Positions 1 to 7,861 of a DNA stretch of 64,000 nucleotides are shown one piece after another. The position numbers were made by a program, and so were the translations under genes. The notes below the pieces were generated by a model. The model saw only the letters and a program-made list of their open reading frames with translations, did no database searches and had not been told where the DNA came from. Within the stretch, counting starts at the first letter, position 1. Every line of letters starts with the position of its first letter. Origin of the DNA: Lachnospiraceae bacterium (GTDB lineage Bacteria > Bacillota > Clostridia > Lachnospirales > Lachnospiraceae). Where the stretch lies: assembly GCA_017938405.1 (NCBI GenBank), contig JAGBBP010000036.1, forward strand, positions 62,001 through 126,000, read 5' to 3'.

Positions 1-108
1 AAATCCAGAAAATCATAGAAGAAGAGTACAAAAAAACAATACATAAAATTGCGCTAAACCATAGTTTAACGAAATTTAGTGCCCATAAAAAAGCAGAAAG
101 AGTGGTCT

Positions 109-2499
109 TTATCGTTTTGTTGGGTATTTCTCAAAAAGCACACACACGGAATCATAAATTGCTTCCGCAGCTTTTTTTTGGTATGATGTATCTTTTATTT
201 TTTCAAAATCACTATTGTTTGTAATAAAACCACACTCAATTAAAATAGCCGGAACCGTATTGTTGTGTACTACAACAAAATTTTCGGTTAAAACACCTCG
301 GTTCTTTGTTCCCCACGCGCTTGATAATTTATCACATACGGTAGATGCAATCACAGAACTTTTAAGCCCAGACTCCGCGGCCTTGTTATTTGCCGATGAA
401 TAATATACGCTTGTACCGTGTACCGATGCGCTGGAATTTGCGTTTACATGGAAACTGATAAAGAAATCGGCGCCTACCTTTTTTGCAAAATCAGCACGAT
501 CCTGTAAAGCAATCTTTGTATCCGTGGTTCGTGTATAATATACTTTTATATCCGAATCTTTAAAATACTCCGGCGCGTAACGATTTATTACGTTAAAATT
601 CACGTTTTTCTCTAACACATTACTCCGGGAGGTTCCAGGGTCGATTCCCCCGTGACCGGCATCCAAAACAATAATTTTATCGTAAATTTCCGGCGGATCC
701 GCAATTTCTACACCCAGTAAACCATCTGCAATTGTAATGGAATAACCTTGAATTTTAGTTGTATGAAAGGTAATTATCGTGGAATTATCCGCTACTTTAT
801 ATCCAAATTGTACATTTTTTAACGATTCAATCTGATGAAACATATCTTGTTCCGTAAAAAAAGCCATATGATTGCCCGGAATTGCAATGGTAAAACGTTT
901 GTTTTCATATTGATCAGAATCGACAAGTTTACTATAATCAATATTTTCCGGTAATGGAATCACGAAATGATTTCGTGTAAAAATAGCATTTGGATAAAGA
1001 TTGGAAAAATCCTCTTCTTTCATAAAAATATCGGTCATATCGCCGGAATTTTCCTCACTTGGAAGTCCGGAAAACTGAAGGACATCCCGATGCATTCCGG
1101 AAGCGTCTGTAAAATGAATCACACAACCGTTCGGAACTGCATAGGTATAGTAATACAACTCTTTTGTCTTAAGTAGAATCAGTTTTAAATCCTCTGTTCC
1201 ATTGATATAACAATAATTCAAAAAAGCCGCATCCGGATTATAATAAGTTCTCCGCTGAAAAGGATTTCGATACCCGAAAAACGTAATTTCAATCACATCG
1301 GATTTATCGGTAATTGTCACTTGATTTTCCTGAATTCCTTGTAAATAAAGGGCATCCGAATTCATACAAGCATACGCCGCAATTTTTTTCGGTACGGAAA
1401 TCTCCTGCTTTTCATAATAATCAATCAGCTGTTTAGGGAGCTCTTGTGTAAAAAGCACTTCACCGTAAGAAGAAGAATCCGGGATTAACAAATCCGACGT
1501 TTCGAAAAAAATATAATCGGTATCACTAAGAAGCAAATCTCCGGAAACATAGAAACCAAAATTCTCTTCATTATAAGTAACCTCATACCCCAATGCTTTA
1601 GAAACAAATTCGGCAGGAATATAGACCTGCGCTTTTGTAGCGTCCTGCGGAGTAATCAGACGCGGAACTGTTTTTAAAAGATACGGTGTATCGTTAACAT
1701 AGGCAACCGGACTATCAATTACAAGACGTATCATAGTCGCTTCTTTCTTTAACACAATCAATCCGCTTGCTTCATCGTAGGCATACGCCGCCATTCCTGT
1801 ATTCTGAAAGAATTTTTCTGCTGAAAAGAATACCGTGTCATCAAAAATGTACCCGGGAGAACCGGCAACAGATACAACCGAATGATTGAGATAAAAAAAC
1901 GGTGTAATATCAGAATAGTTTATTTTTTTCGTACCATCCAAAATATAATTCGGACGTTGTATATATGCAGTGGATTCTGCGCTGTTCCAGGTATATACGA
2001 ACCCAAAGGTTTCCGCCAAAAAACGTGTCGGAACATATAAATGCTTCTCATCGGAATCCCCAAAGGAATAAACAAAAGGAGCGTTAATCATCGTAACTTT
2101 TTTACCGTTTACTTCCGCTTCCGTATTTCCGAGAGTCATTTTAACCGTGTTTGCACCGTAATAAACAGAAAAGCTACGCAGTCCGTCTTTATAGTCGGTA
2201 GTTGCTCCAAGAGGATCTGCAAAAACTTCCCGGAACGGGCCGACCGCACCACCGTTTTGTAAAACGAGTCCCGGAAGCCCGGCGTCTATCTCTTTATCAT
2301 TTACAACATAAAAAACCGAGACTCCTGTATAGTCATAAGTATCATCTGATACATAATTATGAATTTTTAAAGTTGCAGCGTTTACCGTTTTACCGAAAAA
2401 TAATAACGAAAAAAAGGCAACACACAAAAAACAAACAGAAATTTGTCTGATATAATAGCGTTTATCTGCATCAAAATGCTTGTCATTTGTTTGAATCAT
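109..2499 (-). CDS. N-acetylmuramoyl-L-alanine amidase with copper-amine-oxidase-like N-terminal domains
   Basis: This is an exported peptidoglycan hydrolase that should cut the amide bond between MurNAc and the stem peptide. The N-terminus has a basic start and one hydrophobic segment (about residues 20-40), so it is secreted or membrane-anchored. Residues of about 135-330 resemble two copies of the copper-amine-oxidase N-terminal fold that often serves as a wall-associated module in Clostridia. The C-terminal 188 residues are an Amidase_3 domain: the zinc motif VLDAGHGGIDPG, the metal histidine in FISFHVNAN and the catalytic glutamate in ILIECGF are all present. The ATG at 2499 is preferred because AAAGGTGG lies 11 bases upstream; the open frame extends to a GTG at 2514 that overlaps that site. 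It is divergent from the ttcA-like gene. Confidence 0.9.
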   Translation of the reverse strand: MIQTNDKHFDADKRYYIRQISVCFLCVAFFSLLFFGKTVNAATLKIHNYVSDDTYDYTGVSVFYVVNDKEIDAGLPGLVLQNGGAVGPFREVFADPLGATTDYKDGLRSFSVYYGANTVKMTLGNTEAEVNGKKVTMINAPFVYSFGDSDEKHLYVPTRFLAETFGFVYTWNSAESTAYIQRPNYILDGTKKINYSDITPFFYLNHSVVSVAGSPGYIFDDTVFFSAEKFFQNTGMAAYAYDEASGLIVLKKEATMIRLVIDSPVAYVNDTPYLLKTVPRLITPQDATKAQVYIPAEFVSKALGYEVTYNEENFGFYVSGDLLLSDTDYIFFETSDLLIPDSSSYGEVLFTQELPKQLIDYYEKQEISVPKKIAAYACMNSDALYLQGIQENQVTITDKSDVIEITFFGYRNPFQRRTYYNPDAAFLNYCYINGTEDLKLILLKTKELYYYTYAVPNGCVIHFTDASGMHRDVLQFSGLPSEENSGDMTDIFMKEEDFSNLYPNAIFTRNHFVIPLPENIDYSKLVDSDQYENKRFTIAIPGNHMAFFTEQDMFHQIESLKNVQFGYKVADNSTIITFHTTKIQGYSITIADGLLGVEIADPPEIYDKIIVLDAGHGGIDPGTSRSNVLEKNVNFNVINRYAPEYFKDSDIKVYYTRTTDTKIALQDRADFAKKVGADFFISFHVNANSSASVHGTSVYYSSANNKAAESGLKSSVIASTVCDKLSSAWGTKNRGVLTENFVVVHNNTVPAILIECGFITNNSDFEKIKDTSYQKKAAEAIYDSVCVLFEKYPTKR

Positions 2500-2576
2500 C
2501 CCTGCGTGTGCCACCTTTCTGAAAAAAAATATTCACTGATATAAACTAATTTTAGATAAGAAAAGTGTTATAAATG

Positions 2577-2582
2577 TGTCAA
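2577..2582 (-). promoter_or_regulatory. -35 box of the amidase promoter
   Basis: A perfect TTGACA lies on the minus strand about 80 bases ahead of the amidase start. The -10 box is unclear: the best fit is TATCTA at 18 bases spacing, only a half match, so the assignment is tentative. Confidence 0.35.
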
Positions 2583-2604
2583 ACACGCATATCTATAAAA
2601 AAAC

Positions 2605-2633
2605 TTGTCAAAAAGCGCATGATATGGTATAGT
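2605..2633 (+). promoter_or_regulatory. Sigma-A promoter of the ttcA-like gene
   Basis: TTGTCA (2605-2610) and TATAGT (2628-2633) are separated by 17 bases and lie 60 bases upstream of the start codon at 2692. Confidence 0.65.
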
Positions 2634-2691
2634 TGTTTTGCGCAAAACACTATATCTTAGAATCTGAGGAAAAGATTGGAAAGGAAAAGTT

Positions 2692-3432
2692 ATGAAACTG
2701 CAGCAGTTATTAAGTTACACAAGAAAAGCGGTGGATGATTACCAAATGATACAGCCGGGGGATAAAATCGCGGTAGGAATCTCCGGAGGGAAAGACTCTC
2801 TCGCTCTTTTGTACGCTTTGGCAGGACTGCGACGTTTTTATCCGAATCCTTTCGAATTATATGCAATTACGGTGGATTTGGGATTTGAAGGCTTTGATTT
2901 GAGTGAAATCCGGGCGCTTTGTGAGGAACTGAACGTTCCGTATTATGTACAAAAAACCGAAATCGGAGATGTTGTATTTAATGTACGGGAAGAAAGTAAC
3001 CCATGTTCCTTATGTGCAAAACTACGTAAAGGCGCTTTTAATGATAAAGCAAAAGAACTGGGATGCAATAAATCTGCTTACGCCCACCATAAAGACGATG
3101 TAATAGAAACCATGTTACTCTCTCTTCTGTACGAAGGACGCTATAACTGCTTCTCTCCTGTTACGTACTTAGACCGCTCGGATATTACACTGATACGGCC
3201 CCTGATTTATGTAGAGGAGGCAGATATTATCGGCTTTCAGCACAAATATAACCTTCCGGTAAAAAAGAACCCATGTCCGGCAGACGGTTATACTAAGCGT
3301 GCCGATACCAAAGACCTGGTAAAGCGACTGAATGAGGAATATAAAGGCTCAAAGGAGCGGCTCTTTCATGCGATTACCGACGGAACCTTGCCGGCCTGGA
3401 AGAAAACAGAAACCGCCTCAAAAAGAAAATAA
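2692..3432 (+). CDS. ttcA: tRNA 2-thiocytidine synthetase family protein (TtcA-like)
   Basis: This is an adenylating PP-loop enzyme of the TtcA/TtuA family, which installs sulfur on tRNA bases. The PP-loop SGGKDS is at residues 31-36. Two cysteines in NPCSLC (105 and 108) and the later NPCPADG supply the cysteine set expected for an iron-sulfur cluster or sulfur carrier. At 246 residues it is slightly shorter than E. coli TtcA. GGAAAGGAAA precedes the ATG. It is a single-gene unit, with a promoter at 2605-2633 and a terminator at 3447-3496. The exact tRNA position modified cannot be read from the sequence; TtcA (C32) is the default assignment, but a related clostridial thiolase is possible. 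Confidence 0.82.
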   Translation: MKLQQLLSYTRKAVDDYQMIQPGDKIAVGISGGKDSLALLYALAGLRRFYPNPFELYAITVDLGFEGFDLSEIRALCEELNVPYYVQKTEIGDVVFNVREESNPCSLCAKLRKGAFNDKAKELGCNKSAYAHHKDDVIETMLLSLLYEGRYNCFSPVTYLDRSDITLIRPLIYVEEADIIGFQHKYNLPVKKNPCPADGYTKRADTKDLVKRLNEEYKGSKERLFHAITDGTLPAWKKTETASKRK

Positions 3433-3446
3433 AGAATCTAGCACGG

Positions 3447-3496
3447 AAAAGACACTTTATATGAAGTAACTGTATGCTTAGGACAGTGTCTTTTTT
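3447..3496. terminator. Intrinsic terminator between ttcA-like and LysM genes
   Basis: AAAAGACACT (3447-3456) pairs with AGTGTCTTTT (3485-3494) and a T run follows on the plus strand; A residues before the left arm let it act in the other direction too. The right arm overlaps the last codons of the convergent LysM gene. Confidence 0.65.
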
Positions 3497-3873
3497 ACAT
3501 AGTACTGAATCACAAGATAAGTATCCGGGTAAATGGTATCTCCATCCAAGTGATTAATCTTTTTAATGGTACGAACAAACTCCGGAATGCTTTCTTTCTC
3601 TTCACAATAGAAACGTTCTGCGATATTCCATAAAGAATCGTTCTCCGCTACGCGTACGGAAACAATACGCTTCTCATAAGAAACGGTACTCTCCGCCTCG
3701 GCTGTAACGGACGGTGCGAATAAAAGAATCGCAAGAACCGCAACTGCAATACCCAAAATTGCAATGGCTACTTTATGAAGGAGTTCTCTGCGCTTTCTGC
3801 TTCGACGTGCTGCAGAAATTGCACGATAAGAACGATACTCCGCAACAATCTCCCGATTTAAAACATTCTCCAT
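3478..3873 (-). CDS. SOS-controlled LysM membrane protein (YneA-like)
   Basis: This 131-residue protein has a basic N-terminus, one membrane segment (about residues 36-56) and a C-terminal LysM domain (about 75-128, with SLWNIAERF and the closing YPDTYLVI), which should bind cell-wall glycan outside the membrane. The layout and its position divergent from lexA match YneA of Bacillus, an SOS-induced inhibitor of cell division. The longer open frame runs upstream through the operators; the ATG at 3873 follows AGAGAGGG and is the likely start. Its promoter contains two SOS boxes, so LexA repression is strongly indicated. Division inhibition is inferred by analogy, not shown. Confidence 0.85.
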   Translation of the reverse strand: MENVLNREIVAEYRSYRAISAARRSRKRRELLHKVAIAILGIAVAVLAILLFAPSVTAEAESTVSYEKRIVSVRVAENDSLWNIAERFYCEEKESIPEFVRTIKKINHLDGDTIYPDTYLVIQYYVKKTLS

Positions 3874-3912
3874 AATAAATCCCTCTCTTTCAAAACAGCG
3901 AACAAACATTCC

Positions 3913-3926
3913 CGAACATCTGTTTA
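3913..3926. promoter_or_regulatory. SOS box 1 (LexA operator)
   Basis: CGAACATCTGTTTA fits the Firmicutes LexA site GAAC-N4-GTTC with one end position degenerate. It lies just downstream of the -10 box of the LysM gene. Confidence 0.75.
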
Positions 3927-3927
3927 T

Positions 3928-3956
3928 AATATAGCATACGAACAATTGTTTGTCAA
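3928..3956 (-). promoter_or_regulatory. Promoter of the LysM/YneA-like gene
   Basis: On the minus strand TTGACA (3951-3956) and TATATT (3928-3933) are 17 bases apart. SOS box 2 fills most of the spacer, so LexA binding would block RNA polymerase directly. Confidence 0.75.
3939..3952. promoter_or_regulatory. SOS box 2 (LexA operator)
   Basis: CGAACAATTGTTTG has GAAC-N4-GTTT symmetry and sits between the -35 and -10 boxes of the LysM-gene promoter. Confidence 0.8.
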
Positions 3957-3975
3957 TAGGTTTTTGCAAATTTTT

Positions 3976-3989
3976 CGAACAAAAGTTTG
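3976..3989. promoter_or_regulatory. SOS box 3 (LexA operator)
   Basis: CGAACAAAAGTTTG matches the LexA consensus and ends inside the -35 box of the lexA promoter (3987-3992). Confidence 0.8.
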
Positions 3990-4016
3990 ACAAACAGGTG
4001 TTTGATGTGTTATACT
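3987..4016 (+). promoter_or_regulatory. lexA promoter
   Basis: TTGACA (3987-3992) and TATACT (4011-4016) are 18 bases apart. SOS boxes 3 and 4 overlap it, consistent with autoregulation of lexA. Confidence 0.8.
3991..4004. promoter_or_regulatory. SOS box 4 (LexA operator, degenerate)
   Basis: CAAACAGGTGTTTG is a near-perfect palindrome with AAAC-N4-GTTT, one base off the usual GAAC/GTTC. It lies in the spacer of the lexA promoter, directly after box 3. Confidence 0.6.
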
Positions 4017-4066
4017 TGGTATAAGAAAACAAAATGTCTGTTTGAACTTATAAGGAGGTAACGTTT

Positions 4067-4681
4067 ATGGGTTATGGAAAAATCACTGCAAAGCAGCAGG
4101 AAATCTTAGACTTTATGAAAGAACGTATTTTAAATAAGGGATATCCGCCGGCAGTCCGGGAGATTTGTGAGGCTGTGAAGTTAAAGTCCACTTCTTCCGT
4201 ACATGCGCATTTGGAAAGTTTAGAGAAGAACGGCTACATTCGTCGTGACCCGGCAAAGCCGCGTGCTATCGAGATTGTAGACGATAATTTCAACATTACC
4301 CGTCGTGAAATGGCATATATTCCGGTGGTCGGTACGGTGACTGCGGGACAGCCTATCTTAGCCGTAGAGAATGTAGAGTCCTACTTTCCTATTCCGACGG
4401 ATTATTTGCCGAATGCGGAGACCTTTATGCTTCACGTTAAGGGTGACAGCATGATCAATGCCGGTATCTTTAACGGTGACCAGATTCTGATTAAGAAGCA
4501 GAATTATGCCAAGAACGGTGATTTTGTGGTGGCGCTCATAGAGGATTCCGTTACGGTAAAGACTTTCTATAAAGAAGACGGTTACTATCGTCTCCAGCCG
4601 GAAAACGACACCATGGACCCGATTATTGTGAATGAGGTTGAGATTTTAGGTAAGGTGATCGGATTGTTCCGGATGTTCTAG
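4067..4681 (+). CDS. lexA: LexA repressor
   Basis: SOS-response repressor and self-cleaving protease. Residues 1-70 form the winged-helix DNA-binding domain (STSSVHAHLESLEKNG recognition region). The autocleavage site is Ala93-Gly94 in VTAGQP, and the catalytic pair is Ser128 (GDSM) and Lys165 (VTVKTF). The length of 204 residues is normal for Firmicutes. AAGGAGG lies before the ATG. It is monocistronic, divergent from the LysM gene, with four SOS boxes in between and a terminator at 4747-4783. Confidence 0.97.
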   Translation: MGYGKITAKQQEILDFMKERILNKGYPPAVREICEAVKLKSTSSVHAHLESLEKNGYIRRDPAKPRAIEIVDDNFNITRREMAYIPVVGTVTAGQPILAVENVESYFPIPTDYLPNAETFMLHVKGDSMINAGIFNGDQILIKKQNYAKNGDFVVALIEDSVTVKTFYKEDGYYRLQPENDTMDPIIVNEVEILGKVIGLFRMF

Positions 4682-4746
4682 GACTTTCCGGTTCGTCCTG
4701 AATCAGCAGATTGCTTTTGAGATAAGTCAGTCAAATCAAAAAAACA

Positions 4747-4783
4747 AGGAGAAGGTTCCGTTCGGTGCCTTCTCCTGCTTTTT
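4747..4783. terminator. Bidirectional intrinsic terminator (lexA / DUF3784)
   Basis: AGGAGAAGG (4747-4755) and CCTTCTCCT (4768-4776) form a perfect 9-bp stem. T runs follow on the plus strand (lexA) and on the minus strand (end of the sdpR operon). Confidence 0.88.
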
Positions 4784-4807
4784 GCCTGTTTTGCAAAAAT
4801 GTCCACC

Positions 4808-5134
4808 TTATTTCTTACAAAAAATATTTCCCAGTATAATCCAAGCTGTGATTGTAATTAAGATCAAAGCGGCACAAATCTTTGCAACGGTATCGATAAT
4901 CTCTTCCGGACAAAATGCTTCCGTAAGTCCCATGGCAATACAAAGTGCGGTTTGAATCAACATAAGGATTCCGGCTCCGCGACACAATTTCTTTTCGTCG
5001 TACTTTTCTCTCTCTTCCTTCTTCATAGTGTTATAGCCGGCAAGTAACCAGCTTCCGTGGCCGGTACAAAGGACGATTCCCATGATAAGTAAAACTGCTG
5101 CCACACAAAAGCAACCGATGGCTGCTCCGCTCAT
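4808..5134 (-). CDS. DUF3784 family membrane protein
   Basis: A 108-residue protein with three or so hydrophobic segments (about residues 5-22, 52-70 and 83-103). The cytoplasmic piece LLAGYNTMKKEEREKYD followed by KKLCR is the signature I associate with DUF3784, a small membrane family of unknown role common in Firmicutes. A strong AGGAGGGG site precedes the ATG. It is the last gene of the sdpR-sdpI operon and ends at the terminator at 4747-4783. A link to SdpI-type immunity or envelope stress is suggested only by the neighbourhood. Confidence 0.78.
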   Translation of the reverse strand: MSGAAIGCFCVAAVLLIMGIVLCTGHGSWLLAGYNTMKKEEREKYDEKKLCRGAGILMLIQTALCIAMGLTEAFCPEEIIDTVAKICAALILITITAWIILGNIFCKK

Positions 5135-5199
5135 GTATTATCCCCTCCTTTTTTCTTGCAAAGTGTGTTTCCGAATATAATTACGAATCTTCCTTGATG

Positions 5200-6285
5200 C
5201 TATTTTGTTTTTAATAATAAGGTTTCATAGAGTTCCTTGGTTGCTGTCTCATCCTTTTTGTTTAGTACAAGAACCCGATCATCGGCACGAACGACTACAC
5301 AGGATTTACATTTGCTGTAGGAATATCTGGTGTAGGCTCCGAATTCCGAGTTATCATACTCTCCCATCAATATGGAGAAACTGCTAAAACCCATGACACG
5401 TTTTCCGACGAGGTCATTTTCGCGATATTCCACGGAATCAATTTCAGCGTAGCTCACGGTAGCATTCTCCCAGTAATTTGCCTTTATTGTAAAAGATTCT
5501 TCGTCAAAACGATATTCGATGGTTCCGGAAATAAAAATCACGGCCACTATAACCACAATGATTGCGCCCGGTACCGAAGAAGATGTAAAGGAACGATTGG
5601 CCGGTGACATCAGTCCTTTCTCTATTTTCGATACGGAGCCTTCTTTCAACTGTTTCCTATAATACAGTACAGAAAATAAGATCGGGCCTACCATCATTAT
5701 GAGAAGTATCGGCAATATTTTTGAAACAAAACCGCTCTCAAATACCATCAGAAAAAGGAACATGGTAACACTGCCCGCCACCCAAAACATTCCGGTAACA
5801 CGATGCGTTTTGCACCAGTTATCTTCGCTGTGAAGAGTCCATGGTAGTTTGATACCGATGGATTGATTCGGCTTACATTTCGGCATATAATTTCCGAGAA
5901 TAAAAAACATTGTACTAAAGATGAGTTGTGCAATGAATCCGAACCCGAAGTCTTTGCCGGTGGCTGCTTCTATTATAGTACATCCACCAATCAAGGAAAA
6001 TACCGGCAGAATTCAAAGTCCAAGACTTAGTATTTTATCGCTTTGTGTTTGGTTCTTTTCATCTTTTAAGATAAAATAGGCGCAGATCCAATGAACCGCC
6101 AGGAACAGTAATGTGGAGAAAAGGAATAAAGCAATCTTTGCATTCCAAAAACTACCGTTCAGGCTATCCGACCATTCCGAAGAAATTACTTCCGGGCAAA
6201 ACAGCCGTAACAAAACTCCTACCAGAAAAGGCAACAGTATTATAAGTGAACTAAGTATCAATGGAAGTTTGTTTTTGCGTAACAC
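5200..6285 (-). pseudogene. sdpI: SdpI-like immunity/membrane protein interrupted by an in-frame TGA
   Basis: The frame is open from a GTG at 6285 (SD GGGGGAG) to 5200 except for a single TGA at 6013-6015 (codon 91). The first 90 codons encode a DUF1648-like N-terminus; the remainder encodes the SdpI domain (FILGNYMPKCKPNQSIGIK, PWTLHSEDNW, KTHR). The C-terminal ~110 residues look like a bacterial PH-type domain after another membrane segment. The stop falls where recalled family members have tryptophan (GLW-ILPVFSL), so one change, TGG to TGA, explains it. The second half could restart at TTG 5994, but without a good ribosome site. SdpI proteins confer immunity to the SdpC toxin and sense it for SdpR. 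The call may be a true nonsense mutation, a sequencing error, or readthrough. Confidence 0.8.
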
Positions 6286-6553
6286 TTTCCTTCTCCCCCT
6301 TTAAATCCGTTATCCAAAGCATGATTTCCTCCAAAACAGAGGCATTCAACTCATAAAAAATGAATTTTCCTTCTCTGGTATCGCGAATCAGCTCCGCATC
6401 TTTTAATACCGACAAATGCCTTGAAATACTGGCTCCCGTAACCGGAAAGTGCTCCACTATCTCGCCTGCGGACATCCTGCTGTCCTTTAGCAAATGTAAA
6501 ATCTCCCGACGAATCGGATCTCCCAGTGCTTTTAATGTGGCTTGGAGTCCCAT
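6251..6553 (-). CDS. sdpR: ArsR-family repressor (SdpR-like)
   Basis: A 100-residue winged-helix protein of the ArsR/SmtB type: LKALGDPIRREILHLL, then the recognition helix in VTGASISRHLSVLKDAELI and the wing REGKFIFYEL. No metal-binding cysteine pair is visible, which fits the SdpR subgroup rather than a metal sensor. In Bacillus SdpR represses its own operon with sdpI and is sequestered at the membrane by SdpI. Here it overlaps sdpI by 35 bases and has a palindromic operator at 6573-6596 on its promoter. SD AAGGAGG precedes the ATG. Confidence 0.88.
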   Translation of the reverse strand: MGLQATLKALGDPIRREILHLLKDSRMSAGEIVEHFPVTGASISRHLSVLKDAELIRDTREGKFIFYELNASVLEEIMLWITDLKGEKESVTQKQTSIDT

Positions 6554-6572
6554 CCCGACACCTCCTTGTTTA

Positions 6573-6596
6573 ACATTTAACCTATATGTTAAATGT
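6573..6596. promoter_or_regulatory. Inverted-repeat operator of sdpR
   Basis: ACATTTAAC (6573-6581) and GTTAAATGT (6588-6596) are perfect 9-bp arms around six bases, directly downstream of the -10 box. This is where an ArsR autorepressor would bind. Confidence 0.75.
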
Positions 6597-6626
6597 AGTA
6601 TAGCATAATATGATAGTGCCTGTCAA
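6597..6626 (-). promoter_or_regulatory. sdpR operon promoter
   Basis: On the minus strand TTGACA (6621-6626) and TATACT (6597-6602) are 18 bases apart; the operator abuts the -10 box. Confidence 0.8.
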
Positions 6627-6677
6627 TCCTTTCCGGTAAAACTATCTCTATAACCTATAACACTATAGTAAACAAGG

Positions 6678-6719
6678 AAAAAGCCGTAACTACAGATATA
6701 CCATAGTTACAGCTTTTTT
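6678..6719. terminator. Intrinsic terminator after the kinase-like gene
   Basis: GTAACTA (6686-6692) and TAGTTAC (6704-6710), extended by GC pairs after one mismatch, are flanked by A and T runs, so it can work in both directions. It closes the minus-strand gene ending at 6746. Confidence 0.7.
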
Positions 6720-6745
6720 ATTAACAATAGGTGAAAATATTTTTG

Positions 6746-7561
6746 TTACAATTGCAGAATTTTCCTGATTTTATCCGTCGTCCACTTTTTCGAGTTTATT
6801 ACTACTGCCCGCTCTCCTACCACTTCCTTTACAATACGAAGTTCCAGTTCCTGACGGTGCTTAAGATGTGCAATCAAATCCTCAAAACTTTCTAAACCGT
6901 GTTTCATACCGTAAGGCGAGTTTTTCAGGTATTCTAACATCATCGGAAGCCACAGTGGCGTACCGTCTGTGTCGCTTCGTTCCTTGCTGATGATACGGAT
7001 ATTTTCTTCGATATCTTCGCTGTACAGATACAGTAATCGGAAGCTATCTTTGTCCAAAGCTGTGAAAAGTTCCCGGTAAAACTCCAGAATCTCCTCATCG
7101 CTTTTCTCATGAAATAAAATCAGATCCTCTGTAAGATTCTGCAAAAAGGAGCATTCAAACACATATCCGGTGCCTCGAAAGGCTTTGTGGCGGGAGGTAA
7201 CAATATCCTTCACTTCATCAAAAGATTTTCTTCCGTTGTAAATTTCATACTGCTCCAAATCCTTGTGAAAGCCCGGAATATCTGTAAGAATTTGCGTATA
7301 CATCACGATATAACGATTACTCTCGCGAACTGTATGTAGCTTTATTTCCTCAGAAATTGCTTCATAACGGGTCAGAACGACTTCGTACTGTTCCTCATCC
7401 AGCCACGTACACCAGGCCAGTTCTACCGGTGAATAATCGCCCTCGCGACATACTTTTAATTCCGGATATAAATTGACAAGTTCTTGTAATAACGTTGATT
7501 TTCCGGAGCCCTGTAAGCCCTCAATCCAGAAATTGATCTTCTTATTCATTGTATTTGTCAT
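6746..7561 (-). CDS. P-loop kinase-like protein of unknown function
   Basis: A 271-residue soluble protein with a clear Walker A motif, EGLQGSGKST (about residues 14-23). The overall arrangement (P-loop at the very N-terminus, DREGDYSP-like and charged helices after it) resembles nucleoside/nucleotide or small-molecule kinases that have been recruited to other substrates, but I do not recognise a characterised family. The ATG at 7561 follows AAGGAG with seven bases spacing. It seems to be transcribed alone from the promoter at 7790-7818, with a leader of about 220 bases, and ends at the terminator at 6678-6719. Confidence 0.7.
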   Translation of the reverse strand: MTNTMNKKINFWIEGLQGSGKSTLLQELVNLYPELKVCREGDYSPVELAWCTWLDEEQYEVVLTRYEAISEEIKLHTVRESNRYIVMYTQILTDIPGFHKDLEQYEIYNGRKSFDEVKDIVTSRHKAFRGTGYVFECSFLQNLTEDLILFHEKSDEEILEFYRELFTALDKDSFRLLYLYSEDIEENIRIISKERSDTDGTPLWLPMMLEYLKNSPYGMKHGLESFEDLIAHLKHRQELELRIVKEVVGERAVVINSKKWTTDKIRKILQL

Positions 7562-7861
7562 AAATATTCTCCTTTCGATACGGTTACCAAAGGATATATT
7601 CTATCAATATCTCAATTATGAAATCATTCTTTTTTGCATACAAAAAAGAGAGGTTATGAGAACATAATCCACTTTTGGCAACACGATAAACAGTATCCGC
7701 TGTCACGAAATACTGCAATAACAACATTATCATGTAAACAAAAGTAAATTATCTTCTCATCTTTTCACCTCTCTCTGTTTGATGGTTTCATTTTAGCATA
7801 ACACTGTCGAGATGTCAACGATACCGCCGGAGTGCCATGAAAATCATAATACACAGGAATC
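7562..7861. other. Gene-free 300-base region with a promoter and a three-codon ORF
   Basis: No convincing gene. On the minus strand a good promoter (7790-7818) is followed by GAGAGAGGTG and a three-codon reading frame, ATG AGA AGA TAA (7760-7749). A further 49-codon frame follows without a ribosome site. This looks like the long leader of the kinase-like gene. Confidence 0.45.
7790..7818 (-). promoter_or_regulatory. Promoter of the kinase-like gene
   Basis: Minus-strand TTGACA (7813-7818) and TAAAAT (7790-7795) are 17 bases apart, downstream of the PstS-like gene. Confidence 0.7.

Noticed and set aside
3-227. Plus-strand open frame at the left edge (no start, about 74 codons).
   Set aside because: It runs antisense through the last 118 bases of the amidase gene and has no protein-like conservation that I recognise; at most its first 20 codons could be the tail of a gene outside the window.
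5200-5994. SdpI downstream half as an independent gene starting at TTG 5994.
   Set aside because: It is in the same frame as the upstream half with only one TGA between; no ribosome site stands before the TTG, so one interrupted gene is the simpler reading.
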